Shown: positions 34,501 to 40,409, counted from the first letter of the stretch. The stretch is 64,000 nucleotides of DNA from Actinernus sp. WN-2022 (GCA_030867875.1 JAOWCC010000936.1:78587032-78651031), one strand, 5' to 3'. The notes: generated from the sequence alone by a model not told the origin. Made by a program: numbers and translations.

Positions 34501-36711
34501 GCTTTCGGGAAGAGAGAGACACTTGTATAATGAATGGGTAGGAATGTGGGACGTCGATTCCAGAACCGGAATCAGGGCTACTGTAAAACTCGAAATGCAA
34601 AAATATTTGTTAAACTTGACGCAGATTACCGAATACTTTATTATAAAAATTGTCCTGGATTGCTAAACATATTGTTGCTTCGAAACTGCACCTTGTGCCA
34701 CCGCACAACCCTAATACCGACGCTATAAACTGCACCCCTCTCCTCCTTGGGCCATGTATTATTCTCTATATTATATCTCACTGCGCTATTTCACAGGGCT
34801 ATTCTCCCGTTCGCGCTGAGAAGTCAACCATCGAGTTCCTGGACCCAACAACAGATCTATATAAACTGGTCGTCCAGGTAACGGGTGGCGTATTGGTCTT
34901 GGCCGTGATTTGCGGTCTGTTGTATCACGTGATTTGCTACAGAAAGACGTGCTGGTCTAGTGTGAGCCCAGGTACAAGGCAGTGTTATCATAAATGACAT
35001 TAGAATAACTTCCATATATGACTATGACGCTTTGCTCGCTTTATGTACGCTTGTTGATATCAAACAATCATTTGCTCCAGATACCATCGCTGAAATGCTA
35101 CGAATAATCACTTTAAAGATCAGTTACGAAAATGTTTTGATTTACATTAATTCTCAATCTAATTACTCTAATGCCTGTCGGTCTGTACTGATTCAAGTGA
35201 GAAACAAACCTCGGCTGAATTAAAAGTTGCCATTGGTTTAACTGCATACAAAACTGTTCGATACTTCTTCTGCCTCGTTCCCAGGCATCTGAAAATTGTG
35301 GAGGGAAGCGATGAGCTCACGGACGCTAAAGGTTGATTCACACTTGCGACATAAGCATAAGAACACACGCAAGCGCAGATTGTACTTTAAGGTTGGATGA
35401 ATGCTTTGTTCTACTCAAGTATAAAGGAGTTAACTAACCATGAAGTACAATCTGCACTTGCGTATGTTCTTATGCTTATGTCGCAAGTGTGAATCAGCAT
35501 TAAAGGCGCATGCGCAAACGAGGAAACTTTGTTACTGAAACAGTTTGTTGCTGATGGAAAACACTGAATACAACAATGTTAGGGATTAAAGACAGACACT
35601 TCTTAATGAAGTATCTCTCTCCTTTTAGGAGCGATTATGCAAGGGCGCAGCCAGGGGAGGGTTCCAGGGGTTCCGAAACCCCCCCACCCCTTCGTGATTT
35701 GCAATGGGTAAAAAAGCTCTGTAATTCGGAACCCCCCTCCCACTCCCCCTCGCGGAACTCCTGGCCACGCCCCTGTTAGTAGTTTGATTAGGGTTCAGAT
35801 ACAGGATATTTTTTACTCCGCCGATGAATCAAGTAAATCGTAGTTTACAAGGGAAATAATGATAATTTGACTTGTCTAACTTATCATAAAAGCAGCTGGG
35901 TAATTGTGCTGACTAAGGCCAGGAGCCCATAACCAGGAGCGTCCATATCTGCTATATAGCTGTCACAGCGTTTTCACAAGTTGGGCTATTTTAGATCATT
36001 TCCCCCGCCAATTAGTGGATTGCACCAGTGGCGGAACAAAAGATGCCTCATTAGCTACTTTTGTTATACCAACAGCATGACTGCTGCGCTTTTGTGATTT
36101 TATTCCCTTGTGATTGCAACCCAAGAATAGCGGGAAACCGTTCTAAAAATAGCCTAACTTGTGAAAACGCTGTTACATAGGCCTAGTATGCGGGATGGAC
36201 GCTGTGACATAGGCCTAGTATGCGGGATGGACGCTGTGGCATTGGCCTAGTTTGCGGGATGGACGCTGGGACATAGGCCTAGTATGCGGGATGGAGGCTG
36301 TGACATAGGCCTAGTATGCGGGATGGACGCTGTGGCATAGGCCTAGTATGCGGGGTGGACGCTGTGGCATAGGCCTAGTATGCGGGATGGACGCTCCTAG
36401 TTATGGGCTCCTGCTAAGGCTGACTGCAATAACCTTTAATATTCCTTTTCATTCCAGAGAAGCAGCATCTGACCACACAACAGTACGGACGGACAGTAGA
36501 AACACTGCGAGAAATGCTGACTGAATTCCATCAGAATTTTCAACGTACCTACCACGAGACGAGATCTCGCCATAAAATGGAACTATTACAGTGTGCTAGG
36601 AGAAGGGATAATGATATGCAGTGTAGGGCTGTGAATGGGACTCATGAGGTGTGGACATTACAGAGGAGTACTGGGGCGAGTCTCATATTTCGTGACGTCA
36701 CAGGACAATAG
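12976..36711 (+). CDS. iGluR-like channel with K+-type GYGD filter and PA14-TSP1-FN3x5 ectodomain (16 exons, 5' incomplete)
   Basis: The join is 12976-13069, 15600-15897, 20172-20338, 20692-20886, 21436-21717, 22130-22429, 24794-25087, 26781-27080, 28573-28872, 30653-31110, 31549-31643, 32214-32373, 33108-33174, 33609-33892, 34797-34971, 36458-36711. All borders are GT-AG, phases agree at every junction, and the sum is 3723 nt (1240 codons plus stop). Domains by approximate residue: signal-peptide core 1-22, PA14-like 32-186, TSP1 187-251, FN3 252-345, 346-445, 446-543, 544-643 and 644-743, ligand-binding lobe S1 744-873, M1 875-896, pore loop 901-931, M3 936-966, lobe S2 982-1115, M4 1123-1147, cytosolic tail to 1240. 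The pore reads TTIGYGD, a potassium-channel signature. K+-filter glutamate receptors are known as GluR0 in cyanobacteria and in a bdelloid rotifer. The start codon lies in an unseen upstream exon. The likely role is a ligand-gated K+-selective receptor at the cell surface (inference). Confidence 0.88.
13270..15215. repeat. higher-order satellite array (108-bp and ~71-bp units) in the first visible intron
   Basis: About 1.9 kb built from a degenerate 10-13-bp motif (ATGCAACATGCAATATGTAC-like). It is organised into a 108-bp unit recurring, for example, at 13681 and 13789; shortened units of about 71 bp are interspersed (13789 to the next unit is 179 bp). The edges (13270-13560 and 15080-15215) are more diverged than the centre. 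The plus strand almost never contains TTA, CTA or TCA, so the minus strand shows three overlapping open frames of about 550-600 codons. These are a composition artefact, not genes. Confidence 0.93.
15600..15897 (+). CDS. channel gene exon: PA14-like domain, first part
   Basis: Acceptor CTGTCGTAACAG, phase 1 in and phase 2 out. The translation begins EIKGVRREVWTNIDTTGSL and contains RLLAYILIPMSGDYQFEASC and NWQCEVYLSTSND. This matches the PA14 pattern of a Tyr/Leu-rich strand, a P-x-x-G-x-Y-x-F turn and a D/N-x-x-x-L/V-Y-L-S strand. PA14 domains bind carbohydrates or ligands in many secreted proteins. The intron after it is 4.3 kb. Confidence 0.85.
15944..16030 (+). repeat. GAT/TGA-rich microsatellite
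   Basis: Imperfect (GATGAT)n run just downstream of the PA14 exon, in the intron. It keeps a frame open by repetition but has no coding support. Confidence 0.7.
16345..16860. mobile_element. MITE with GAGTGTCG ends, internally expanded to four 113-bp tandem copies
   Basis: The ends read GAGTGTCG (16345) and CGACACTC (16853-16860). Inside, a unit beginning CACGAACTGAAGTAATTCAC starts at 16411, 16524, 16637 and 16750, an exact 113-bp period with almost no differences. Each unit contains several CCAATCA strings. The same element in unexpanded form lies at 38532-38711. Confidence 0.85.
17200..17427. mobile_element. foldback MITE (TAGGGAGCTTTAGA ends)
   Basis: TAGGGAGCTTTAGAC at the left pairs with TCTAAAGCTCCCTA at the right, and inner GTACGACTTTT/AAAGTCGTAC blocks pair as well. 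It is followed by a (TAA)n run at 17430-17452. Confidence 0.75.
17609..18037. mobile_element. 430-bp element with 22-bp inverted ends enclosing a tRNA-Glu-like sequence
   Basis: GGTAGTATCGTCGTGTACCG at 17609 is the reverse complement of CGGTACACGACGATACTACC ending at 18037. Between them lie a TATA-rich hairpin (about 17680-17708) and the tRNA-like block 17776-17873. No coding capacity. Confidence 0.7.
17776..17873 (+). pseudogene. tRNA-Glu-derived pseudogene or SINE head
   Basis: The 5' part TCTCTCGTGGTCTAATGG resembles the tRNA-Glu acceptor and D-arm with the A box. The 3' part GAGTTCGAATCCCGG is a good B box/T-arm and is followed by a T run. The central part is about 25 bases too long for a normal anticodon arm and the acceptor stem does not close, so it is not a functional tRNA as written. 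Confidence 0.6.
18487..18833. mobile_element. foldback MITE (AGGCCAGAT, poly-A, TGTTTAGCGTCC ends)
   Basis: The left end has AGGCCAGAT, an A run and TTGTTTAGCGTCC. The right end has GGACGCTAAACAAG, a T run and ATCTGGCCT. About 347 bp, non-coding, in the intron between the two PA14 exons. The remaining intron sequence 18840-20170 shows no exon; it holds the next foldback element. Confidence 0.75.
19551..19803. mobile_element. foldback MITE (ATAAGAAAGAGCA ends)
   Basis: ATAAGAAAGAGCA (19551) and TGCTCTTTCTTAT (19791-19803) form the outer pair. Inner blocks around AAAATCGCAAAAATAAGAGA pair with TCTCTTAATTTTGCGATTTT. Confidence 0.75.
20172..20338 (+). CDS. channel gene exon: PA14-like domain, second part
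   Basis: Acceptor CTTGTTGCGCAG, phase 2 in and phase 1 out. The translation VKKSSSVQLVKDVIYYMEVL and HSDAVGNDWMRLKMRSPG fits the conserved PA14 end (YYIEVLH-x-E/D-G...D-x-x-x-L-x-W-like). It joins 15897 to complete a Gly codon. Confidence 0.85.
20692..20886 (+). CDS. channel gene exon: thrombospondin type-1 repeat
   Basis: A phase 1-1 exon encoding one TSP1 module: GDWASWSSCSTTCEAGYTTR, QRSC, then KACGHNTSC. The W-x-x-W-x-x-C-x-x-T-C core and the R-x-R/Q pattern are present. Only five cysteines are visible instead of the usual six; the fourth (in the middle of the domain) is missing. Two N-glycosylation-like NET sites precede the last cysteines. The module probably mediates matrix or protein contacts. 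Confidence 0.9.
21436..21717 (+). CDS. channel gene exon: FN3 domain 1
   Basis: A phase 1-1 exon of 94 codons: PPQNITAYNVSSTSIRVSW, then GYSVTLNAT and GLQKFTKYCARVMV, ending STDQD. The Trp, Tyr and Leu-x-x-x-x-x-Y landmarks of FN3 are present. It has extra cysteines (IRCN, KYC, SHC) not usual for FN3. It is closely similar to FN3 domain 3. Confidence 0.92.
22130..22429 (+). CDS. channel gene exon: FN3 domain 2
   Basis: A phase 1-1 exon of 100 codons: PPLNITATATSSSSMSVAWQ, then NVIYYSLNT and MYCVRVAAFTSKGGGNMSMC. It is closely similar to FN3 domain 4, including the identical VAAFTSKGGGNMSMC stretch. Confidence 0.92.
22616..22940. repeat. dispersed repeat shared with 8.5-8.7 kb
   Basis: AAAGGGGCTCTGATACTAC at the left and a right end with TTTTGTAGTTTTG...GGTTGACAATGCCCCT. 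The right part is also found at about 8625-8675. Inverted ends are weak. No exon is seen in 22430-23520. Confidence 0.4.
23521..24760 (-). mobile_element. 5'-truncated LINE (reverse transcriptase half) in the FN3-2/FN3-3 intron
   Basis: Minus-strand frame 24327-23638 encodes the RT C-terminal half: VKDLGIFIDQGLTYNVHITK, SVWGNTTKSNLHKLQLVQN and FRGVSAWNSLTKDLQNIKN, with stop at 23638. Upstream (24760-24330) the RT palm is recognisable (GSILGPVLFTIYVNNL, AYVDDCQLYF with the YVDD active site) but broken by a frameshift near 24570 and an in-frame stop near 24370. The 3' tail is (CATA)n at 23519-23530. It does not interrupt the host exons. Confidence 0.9.
24794..25087 (+). CDS. channel gene exon: FN3 domain 3
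   Basis: A phase 1-1 exon of 98 codons: PPHNIKAYNTSSTSIQVSW, then GYGVTLNAT, IRCNASTLTVTFVGL and STDQD. It shares long identical runs with FN3 domain 1 (IRCNASTLTV). Confidence 0.92.
25255..25735 (-). mobile_element. LINE 3' fragment
   Basis: The minus-strand translation of 25520-25660 gives SFSYSGAVLWNSLPVELRQA and NSLTRFKSHC, the C-terminal signature of CR1/L2-group reverse transcriptases. Its 3' tail is the (GTAA)n run at 25255-25280 followed by ACTTTATTTATACACG. The following stretch to 26105 ends in (AAAATT)n and a C run, probably the tail of a separate plus-strand retroelement. Confidence 0.7.
26305..26596. mobile_element. foldback MITE (CACGGTAACCAGCACGCTCT ends)
   Basis: About 125 bp at each end pair: CACGGTAACCAGCACGCTCT at the left with AGAGCGTGCACTGGTTACCGTG at the right, continuing through AAATACGTTTATTTACCGGC and its complement. 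It lies about 185 bp before FN3 exon 4. Confidence 0.85.
26781..27080 (+). CDS. channel gene exon: FN3 domain 4
   Basis: A phase 1-1 exon of 100 codons: PPINVTATPTSSWSISSAWQ, then GYRVVYYPLNT and MYCVRVAAFTSKGGGNMSMC. It has the same length as FN3 domain 2 and is strongly similar to it. Confidence 0.92.
27321..28161 (+). repeat. composite repeat with 42-bp and 80-bp direct repeats, a 400-bp foldback and a hammerhead ribozyme
   Basis: A 42-bp block (CTGGGGTTTAAAGCAGC...GAGTAACC) occurs at 27321-27362 and 28037-28078. An 80-bp block (TAATAAGATGTGAGCATGCG...) occurs at 27865-27944 and 28082-28161, a spacing of 217 bp. Between the first copies lies an imperfect inverted repeat, 27364-27762. The hammerhead sits between the foldback and the first 80-bp block. 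Small tandemly arranged ribozyme-bearing repeats are known as retrozymes; whether this is one is a hypothesis. Confidence 0.7.
27800..27854 (+). ncRNA. type I hammerhead ribozyme
   Basis: The conserved core is complete: CUGAUGA at 27812-27818 and GAA at 27833-27835. Stem II is GUCC (27819-27822) with GGAC (27829-27832), loop UAACAA. Stem III is ACAG/CUGU (27836-27843) with no loop, the short palindromic form that favours dimers. The predicted cleavage is after A27844 (GUA). Stem I is CCAUG (27807-27811) with CGUGG (27845-27849), then an internal loop and GGC/GCC (27800-27802, 27852-27854). Internal loops in stem I usually make the tertiary contacts that activate natural hammerheads. Confidence 0.88.
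28573..28872 (+). CDS. channel gene exon: FN3 domain 5
   Basis: A phase 1-1 exon of 100 codons: YLTAFSLTSPTTIKLKWTKL, LTGYKLIYETTES, then YLLPFTKYAIQVVAMTTGG. It has the FN3 Trp and Tyr landmarks but lacks the additional cysteines of FN3 1-4, so it is the outlier of the set. It joins 30653 in phase. Confidence 0.9.
28968..29045 (-). repeat. Penelope-type repeat fragment with a hammerhead-like motif
   Basis: It contains GGTATGCTAACCGCCGTGCG and, on the minus strand (29031-29001), CUGAUGA-A-GGGC-UAGC-GCUC-GAAA-CGUC. This is the hammerhead core with stem II GGGC/GCUC and a two-base stem III. Stem I is weak (two pairs), so activity is doubtful. A second copy lies at 39056-39201 and a further fragment of the flank at about 2980-3015. 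Confidence 0.6.
29525..29603 (-). pseudogene. tRNA-like sequence (SINE head or tRNA pseudogene)
   Basis: On the minus strand an A-box-like TAGCGTAGTGGACAAG is followed about 45 nt later by the B box GGTTCGAGTC. The acceptor stem is not closed. It lies in the intron between FN3-5 and the ligand-binding exon. The rest of this intron (29110-30650) holds small hairpins around 29720-29860 and no exon. Confidence 0.55.
30653..31110 (+). CDS. channel gene exon: ligand-binding lobe S1 and transmembrane helix M1
   Basis: Phase 1 in, phase 0 out, donor CTG|GTACGT. The translation starts with TCHCPPSFVWNWWVKPPYTM, then GVVSRAISDMVSEVC (helix after the first strand), YADFSFPV (the DFS-x-P block of glutamate-receptor lobe S1), PLIKVSGIVLI, and the hydrophobic M1 LLVVNLAMAALAGIIMWTL. 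The usual ligand-binding Arg that precedes the DFS block by five residues is Asn here, so the ligand may not be glutamate. Confidence 0.85.
31549..31643 (+). CDS. channel gene exon: pore helix and first half of the selectivity filter
   Basis: A 95-nt exon between AATTGCAG and GTAAGA; too short for simple ORF calling. The translation contains NPEQFPLSFVDGV, REACWWSFVTMTTIG. The WWSFVTMTT stretch is the classic pore helix of K+ channels and GluR0-like receptors. The last two bases (GG) plus the first base of the next exon make the first Gly of the filter. Confidence 0.9.
32214..32373 (+). CDS. channel gene exon: second half of the selectivity filter and M3 gate helix
   Basis: Begins G|TAC GGT GAC, completing GYGD, then RAPKSLLGRMFAVAWLLVGI and VLSSLLVGAVTSSLIITVI. 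The G-D-x-x-P-x-x-x-L-G-R-x-F-A pattern is that of two-TM K+ channels. The animal glutamate-receptor gate motif SYTANLAAF is absent. Ends in phase 0. Confidence 0.92.
32441..32575. mobile_element. foldback MITE (TATTAGATGGTTTTTCAGGT ends)
   Basis: TATTAGATGGTTTTTCAGGT pairs with ACCTGAAAATCATCTAATA, and CGGGCTG with CAGCCCG. 135 bp, 67 bp downstream of the M3 exon. Further downstream a CATCAT-rich microsatellite runs from about 32965 to 33070. Confidence 0.75.
33108..33174 (+). CDS. channel gene exon: start of ligand-binding lobe S2
   Basis: A 67-nt exon after CTTCTTGTAG: VASVENSVAHRVARRLTGM, the strand-helix start of lobe S2 (V-x-x-x-S-V-x-x-R-x-x-R). Phase 0 in, phase 1 out. Confidence 0.85.
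33609..33892 (+). CDS. channel gene exon: ligand-binding lobe S2
   Basis: The translation VYVYPDLKSLSDALVQDEID followed by GALVDLHTAWF matches the S2 pattern in which a helix leads into an Asp/Glu-x-x-x-A-x-x-x-D strand that contacts the ligand amino group in glutamate receptors. Then YGVLIGGNASRLVKQFKEY (last helix of the lobe). Ends in phase 0 before GTGAAC. Confidence 0.9.
33937..34302. mobile_element. foldback MITE (ATAGACCCTTCCACGGT ends)
   Basis: The two halves pair over most of their length: ATAGACCCTTCCACGGTG with ACCGTGGAAGGGTCTAT, GATATATACGTATAACAGC with its complement, and a perfect central block around GCCCGCAAACTCGG. 366 bp, 44 bp downstream of an exon. Confidence 0.88.
34797..34971 (+). 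CDS. channel gene exon: transmembrane helix M4
   Basis: Phase 0 in, phase 1 out. STIEFLDPTTDLYKLVVQVT then GGVLVLAVICGLLYHVICY: the last extracellular stretch followed by a single transmembrane helix, as expected for M4 of a glutamate receptor. The basic YRKTCW marks the cytosolic side. Confidence 0.85.
35331..35498. mobile_element. foldback MITE (GATTCACACTTGCGACATAAG ends)
   Basis: GATTCACACTTGCGACATAA at the left equals the reverse complement of TTATGTCGCAAGTGTGAATC at the right; the GTACTT and AAGTAC inner blocks pair too. Confidence 0.85.
35919..36413. mobile_element. MITE with CCAGGAGCCCATAACCAGGAGCG-type ends and seven 32-bp subterminal tandem units
   Basis: The left end (CAGGAGCCCATAACCAGGAG) pairs with the right end (CTCCTAGTTATGGGCTCCTG). 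The right part contains seven units starting at 36181 and every 32 bp to 36373, each with GGCCTAGTATGCGGGATGGA. The same family, also with seven 32-bp units, is at 48272-48787. It ends 45 bp before the last channel exon. Confidence 0.85.
36458..36711 (+). CDS. channel gene last exon: cytosolic tail
   Basis: Acceptor TTTTCATTCCAG, phase 1. An 84-residue soluble tail rich in charged residues: YGRTVETLREMLTEFHQNF (helical, coiled-coil-like), RTYHETRSRHKMELLQC, ending FRDVTGQ and TAG at 36709-36711. No PDZ ligand or kinase motif recognised. Downstream, the variant poly(A) signal GATAAA occurs near 36831. Confidence 0.85.
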
Positions 36712-36850
36712 GCTCTGTGGAGCTGAGGAACAAGAGGAGGTTACGCCAGACTGCTGCTGTGTTGTTAATCTAAAAATAACTTTTTTTTAAAGGAATCACG
36801 CTTTGTTGGTAGACAAATTCATTACCAGCAGATAAATATTTTGAAGACAA

Positions 36851-36856
36851 TTTATT
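36851..36856 (-). terminator. poly(A) signal AATAAA of the minus-strand membrane gene
   Basis: The plus strand reads TTTATT, so the minus strand reads AATAAA, 137 bp past the stop codon at 36993. It lies only 140 bp from the stop codon of the convergent channel gene. Confidence 0.5.
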
Positions 36857-36992
36857 AGAAGCCCTGATTCTTGCCAGTTTAACAGAGTAAATACTGAGCA
36901 TTCTATACCGAGAGTAAGTGTGACTATAATCAGTGTCGTGAGCCGTATGATTGAGTTATACCGAGAACAATGTCAGTCCTTGATGTATCTTG

Positions 36993-37860
36993 TTAATCAC
37001 CGAAAAAGCGCGCGAATAATAACACTGTCAGATAACACCATAACACATCAGCAGTAAACCACAGAAGGAGATTTAAATTAACTTTTTCTTCAGCGTTGAT
37101 CTTGTTAAAACGTCGTCCGTCTGATTCCATGGTAGATCTCTCAGCGTCGGTTTTATGTTGGGAAATGGGTCTCTCTCCTGTAGAATGGACACTTTCGTTA
37201 TCCGTCGTCTGCTGCCGATTTCTTTGAAAAAGTGTGATAAATTTCATATCCCTTGTCACAGCAAACAGGGTGTAAAAATAGAAATATATATCTAGCATAA
37301 GCCACATAGGATACGCAATGAAACGTATTATCTTTGGAATTACGAAGAAAGGATAAAGGGTCGACGTGTCTATGGCCGATATGATTCTATTCAAACTGTG
37401 GAAGAGAAACATGAACTTGTTCTCAACATCTTTCGTGACTTCTGATATAAAATATCTTAGTCGGTCGATGAAGTTTAGAAGTGCAAACATGACAGATTTG
37501 ATGATTTTCACGATCTTCATGATAACGAGGCTGATGAAGAAAGCTGGTATCCACAGGCCAGTAGAGAAAGACGCTACTAAAGTGATGAAGATTGGATGTT
37601 CAGATATGGACTCCTTTATTCGGTTCCTCAGTGAAGCAGGTTTTCCAAGATCACTACTAGGCTGCTTTCTCTGTACAATATCTCCAAAGAACATTTCTTC
37701 TAGTTTTTCAAAGCAGTATTGTAGAACGCTTTCGAGTTCGTTGTTTAATGTTGTATACCCTCGTCGTATGCTCCTCTCGATAACTAGCTTTGTGTTCCAC
37801 AAGTGCAAGATAATGTGAGTAATCTCATGTGTAGCACAGGTATATCCTGATGTAATGGAT
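36993..37860 (-). CDS. membrane gene exon 2
   Basis: Entered in phase 2 (completing an Arg codon), then SITSGYTCATHEITHIILHL and the rest. Hydrophobic stretches: FITLVASFSTGLWIPAFFIS, FVIPKIIRFIAYPMWLMLDI and LLLWFTADVLWCYLTVLLF. TAA stop at 36995-36993. Confidence 0.8.
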
Positions 37861-40244
37861 CTAAAGTAAAAGACGATAAAATGATTGTTGTGTCAGTGTA
37901 GTTTGTAGGTTTACATAGTTTACGTACATACATAGTTTATTCAAGGTGCAAGCAATGAAAAGTATTCACAAATACGGATACGGATTCAAAATCAACAATG
38001 GTCTATGAACTAATCAATTACGTAGAACTGATACTGGGTGGGGGGGGGGGGGGGGGGGGGAGGAGGGTATTAAGAAATACCCTGAAGGAAATCAAGAGGT
38101 TAGCCTTATGAACGATTCCCTAACAAAAATTAAATCACTGACAAAAAAACAACCATGGTACGTAAAACTAATACAAGGCTAAATAGAGAATATAAAAGAA
38201 ACAACGAAAATACGAAGAGCAGTTTTACCATGACGAATAGGTAGAACGGACTGCACAATGGTCGTCAAATGGAACGCGAGTGTGTGCGCGTGGCAGAATC
38301 GTTTGTAAGGAGTCCTAGTGCGCAAGTCCAAAATCTGGTTCCTGTGAACCCACGAGTATTAAGAGTTCCGTTTAGATGGGAGTTGAGAGGCCTAGCTTTG
38401 TTCGCAGGGTAATTATTGTTCTGAACGATACTTTTGAAGACAATATAAACCTAAATTCCCCATCTATGGAGGACAACTAATATAAAAAACCTTTAAAATC
38501 AAAGCCTGACTGAAGCGGTTTTCGATCAATTGAGTGTCGAAAAGTAATTGCTTTCGAATTTGATTGGTTAGTTATCCATGATTGCGTTTACTTTGCCTCG
38601 TGATTGGTTCGAGTAAAACCAATCGTGAATTACTTCAGTTCGTGATTGGTTCATTGATGTTTTACTTTCTCCTGTGATTGGCTCACAGCTGGTTTTGGTT
38701 TTACGATACTCAATTGAAAACCACTCTATGATTCTACCCGGTTGACCGTAAACCACCAACCACTGGCATGACTTTTTGAATATATATATTTCAAAATGCA
38801 GACGAGAATGAAATGGGTGTTATTACTTATAGAAGCGTTAGAGTTGTTCTGAAGCAAACGATATACACAACCAGAAGCCATTACCAGCGCGTTCCCGGAT
38901 CAGGTAGTCTCCTTCGCAGCCTTAAAAATCAAGTCGAGTGTAGTGTGTTCAAAACAGTTAATGTAGTGGGGAGTGTGTAAGGAGTAAAAGCAGGCCCCCA
39001 CCAGCTTTAAGCTGTAATACTCAGCCTGCTATAACAAATCAAATATTTATTTTTATTAAGGTATGCTAACCGCCGTGGGAAGCGAGTAGCAGCTGACGTT
39101 TCGAGCGCTAGCCCTTCATCGGAGCAAGGATGTCACCATCTGCTCTGACGCTCATAACGTCAGCTACTACTCGCTTCCCACGGCGGTTAGCATACCTTAA
39201 TCGACTTTAGTTGATTATACCAGTGTTTATCTTCCCCGACGGCGCAGACCAACACTAGTTTTTTACAGGAACTAGTTACCTATCGTATTTTTAGAATCAG
39301 GTTGCCGCGAAAAAAACAATGAGAAACCTTATGAATAATAATTGTACGCGGTAATGAGCTTCCGATCGAAGGCAACCAAATCGCCGATCAAGTTGGCTTT
39401 AAGCATAATTACTCTACGCAACCCATTGGTCCTACCTGACGACGGCTGCTCCAGCGAGGAAAAATGGATATGTGATGTAGGCAAAGCTGATACTTGTCAT
39501 GACCATAGGAATCCATACCGGAGCCAGTAGGACTATGAGGAGTATTTCTCTACCAGGAATGGACAGATTGGTCTGTTCGATCAGCTGACGCACCGCGGAA
39601 ATAATATTTTGTGAGAAGAACCTTGTACCATCATTAGAAGTTCTTGGATTCTCCGGCTGTGACATCAGCTTAGTACATTCTCCAGTTCCAACATCTTCAT
39701 GACGCCGCAAACGTTTTGGCATCATAGTTTTGGCTTCAATGTTCTCCTGGCTAAGGATTCTTCGGGCGTGTGGAAGAAAACTTGAATTCGAACTTGCCAC
39801 CAGGAATTCAGGAATGGCTGGTTGTAATATATACATGGCTACTGACCAGGAAATTGCTGCAATGTCTTGCACAAATACTGTGGCACCATTTTTGGTTCTC
39901 GGTGGTTGCAGCTTCATTTTATCAACTATATACTGCTCAGATACCTTGTACGTTCTGTATGTTCCGTAGATTACCGTTGAGACGACGAAGCCGAAGAATG
40001 CGAGTGGCAAGAGGATGGGTGAAAAGAGGAAAAAAACACCAACCAGTATGAATGCATTCACACAGACAAACACAATTATACAGATGTCAATTATTAGGCG
40101 AATGAAGGCGAGGGCAGCAAAGTACGGCCAACAGCACACTCGAACCAATGTATCGTACATCTGTCTGGTTACATCAGCCGCCGTTGGATGCTGCCTTGGT
40201 GTTTCCAGACAACAAACAATGGGCTTGTTTTCAAACTTCGCCAT
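36993..40244 (-). CDS. unknown multi-pass membrane protein, two exons, 558 residues
   Basis: The join on the minus strand is 40244-39436 and 37860-36993 (809 + 868 = 1677 nt, 558 codons plus stop). The start ATG at 40244 has a strong context (TCACCATGG). The donor reads GTCAG|GTAGG and the acceptor TTTTACTTTAG|ATCC; the phases agree. Hydrophobic segments by residue: about 36-58, 62-95 and 228-268 in exon 1; about 340-375, 425-460 and 530-556 in exon 2. Two charged soluble loops lie between (one rich in Lys/Arg near 175-215, one Ser/Thr/Glu-rich near 480-525). No signal peptide and no family recognised. It is convergent with the channel gene. The intron (37861-39435) holds a G run at 38041-38060, a MITE and a Penelope fragment. 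Confidence 0.8.
38041..38060 (+). repeat. poly-G run
   Basis: About 20 consecutive G followed by AGGAGGG, inside the intron of the membrane gene. Confidence 0.9.
38532..38711. mobile_element. unexpanded copy of the GAGTGTCG-ended MITE
   Basis: GAGTGTCG at 38532 and CGATACTC ending at 38711. The interior is the reverse complement of one unit of the 113-bp array at 16345-16860 (ACTTCAGTTCGTGATTGG, TTATCCATGATTGCG). It is a single copy here. Confidence 0.8.
39056..39201. repeat. Penelope-type inverted repeat with hammerhead-like motif
   Basis: TAAGGTATGCTAACCGCCGT at the left pairs with ACGGCGGTTAGCATACCTTA at the right. On the minus strand (39122-39092) the string CCGAUGA-A-GGGC-UAGC-GCUC-GAAA-CGUC differs from a hammerhead core by U4 to C; stem I GCU/AGC is present. 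Confidence 0.65.
39436..40244 (-). CDS. membrane gene exon 1
   Basis: Starts MAKFENKPIVCCLETPRQH, then hydrophobic FAALAFIRLIIDICIIVFVC and VNAFILVGVFFLFSPILLPL. Ends in LIVLLAPVWIPMVMTSISFA followed by AGAAVV and the donor. The PVWIPMVMTS stretch resembles GLWIPAFFIS in exon 2, possibly an internal repeat. Confidence 0.8.
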
Positions 40245-40409
40245 GGTGACATCTACAGATCACCACATTTTCATGTGTAGGTGGTTTTTGCTGCAGACCA
40301 AATGCTCCTGAATTTGAAGTAAATGCGGTTGCACGAGCGTAATTATAACGGTTACTTTCGTCATCATCATAGAGACAGGTCGCGCGCGCTATAGCTTACG
40401 TGTTAAAAC

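Noticed and set aside
36181..36404. Possible CRISPR-like array of 32-bp repeats
   Set aside because: The units are contiguous with no spacers and lie within a MITE in an animal genome.
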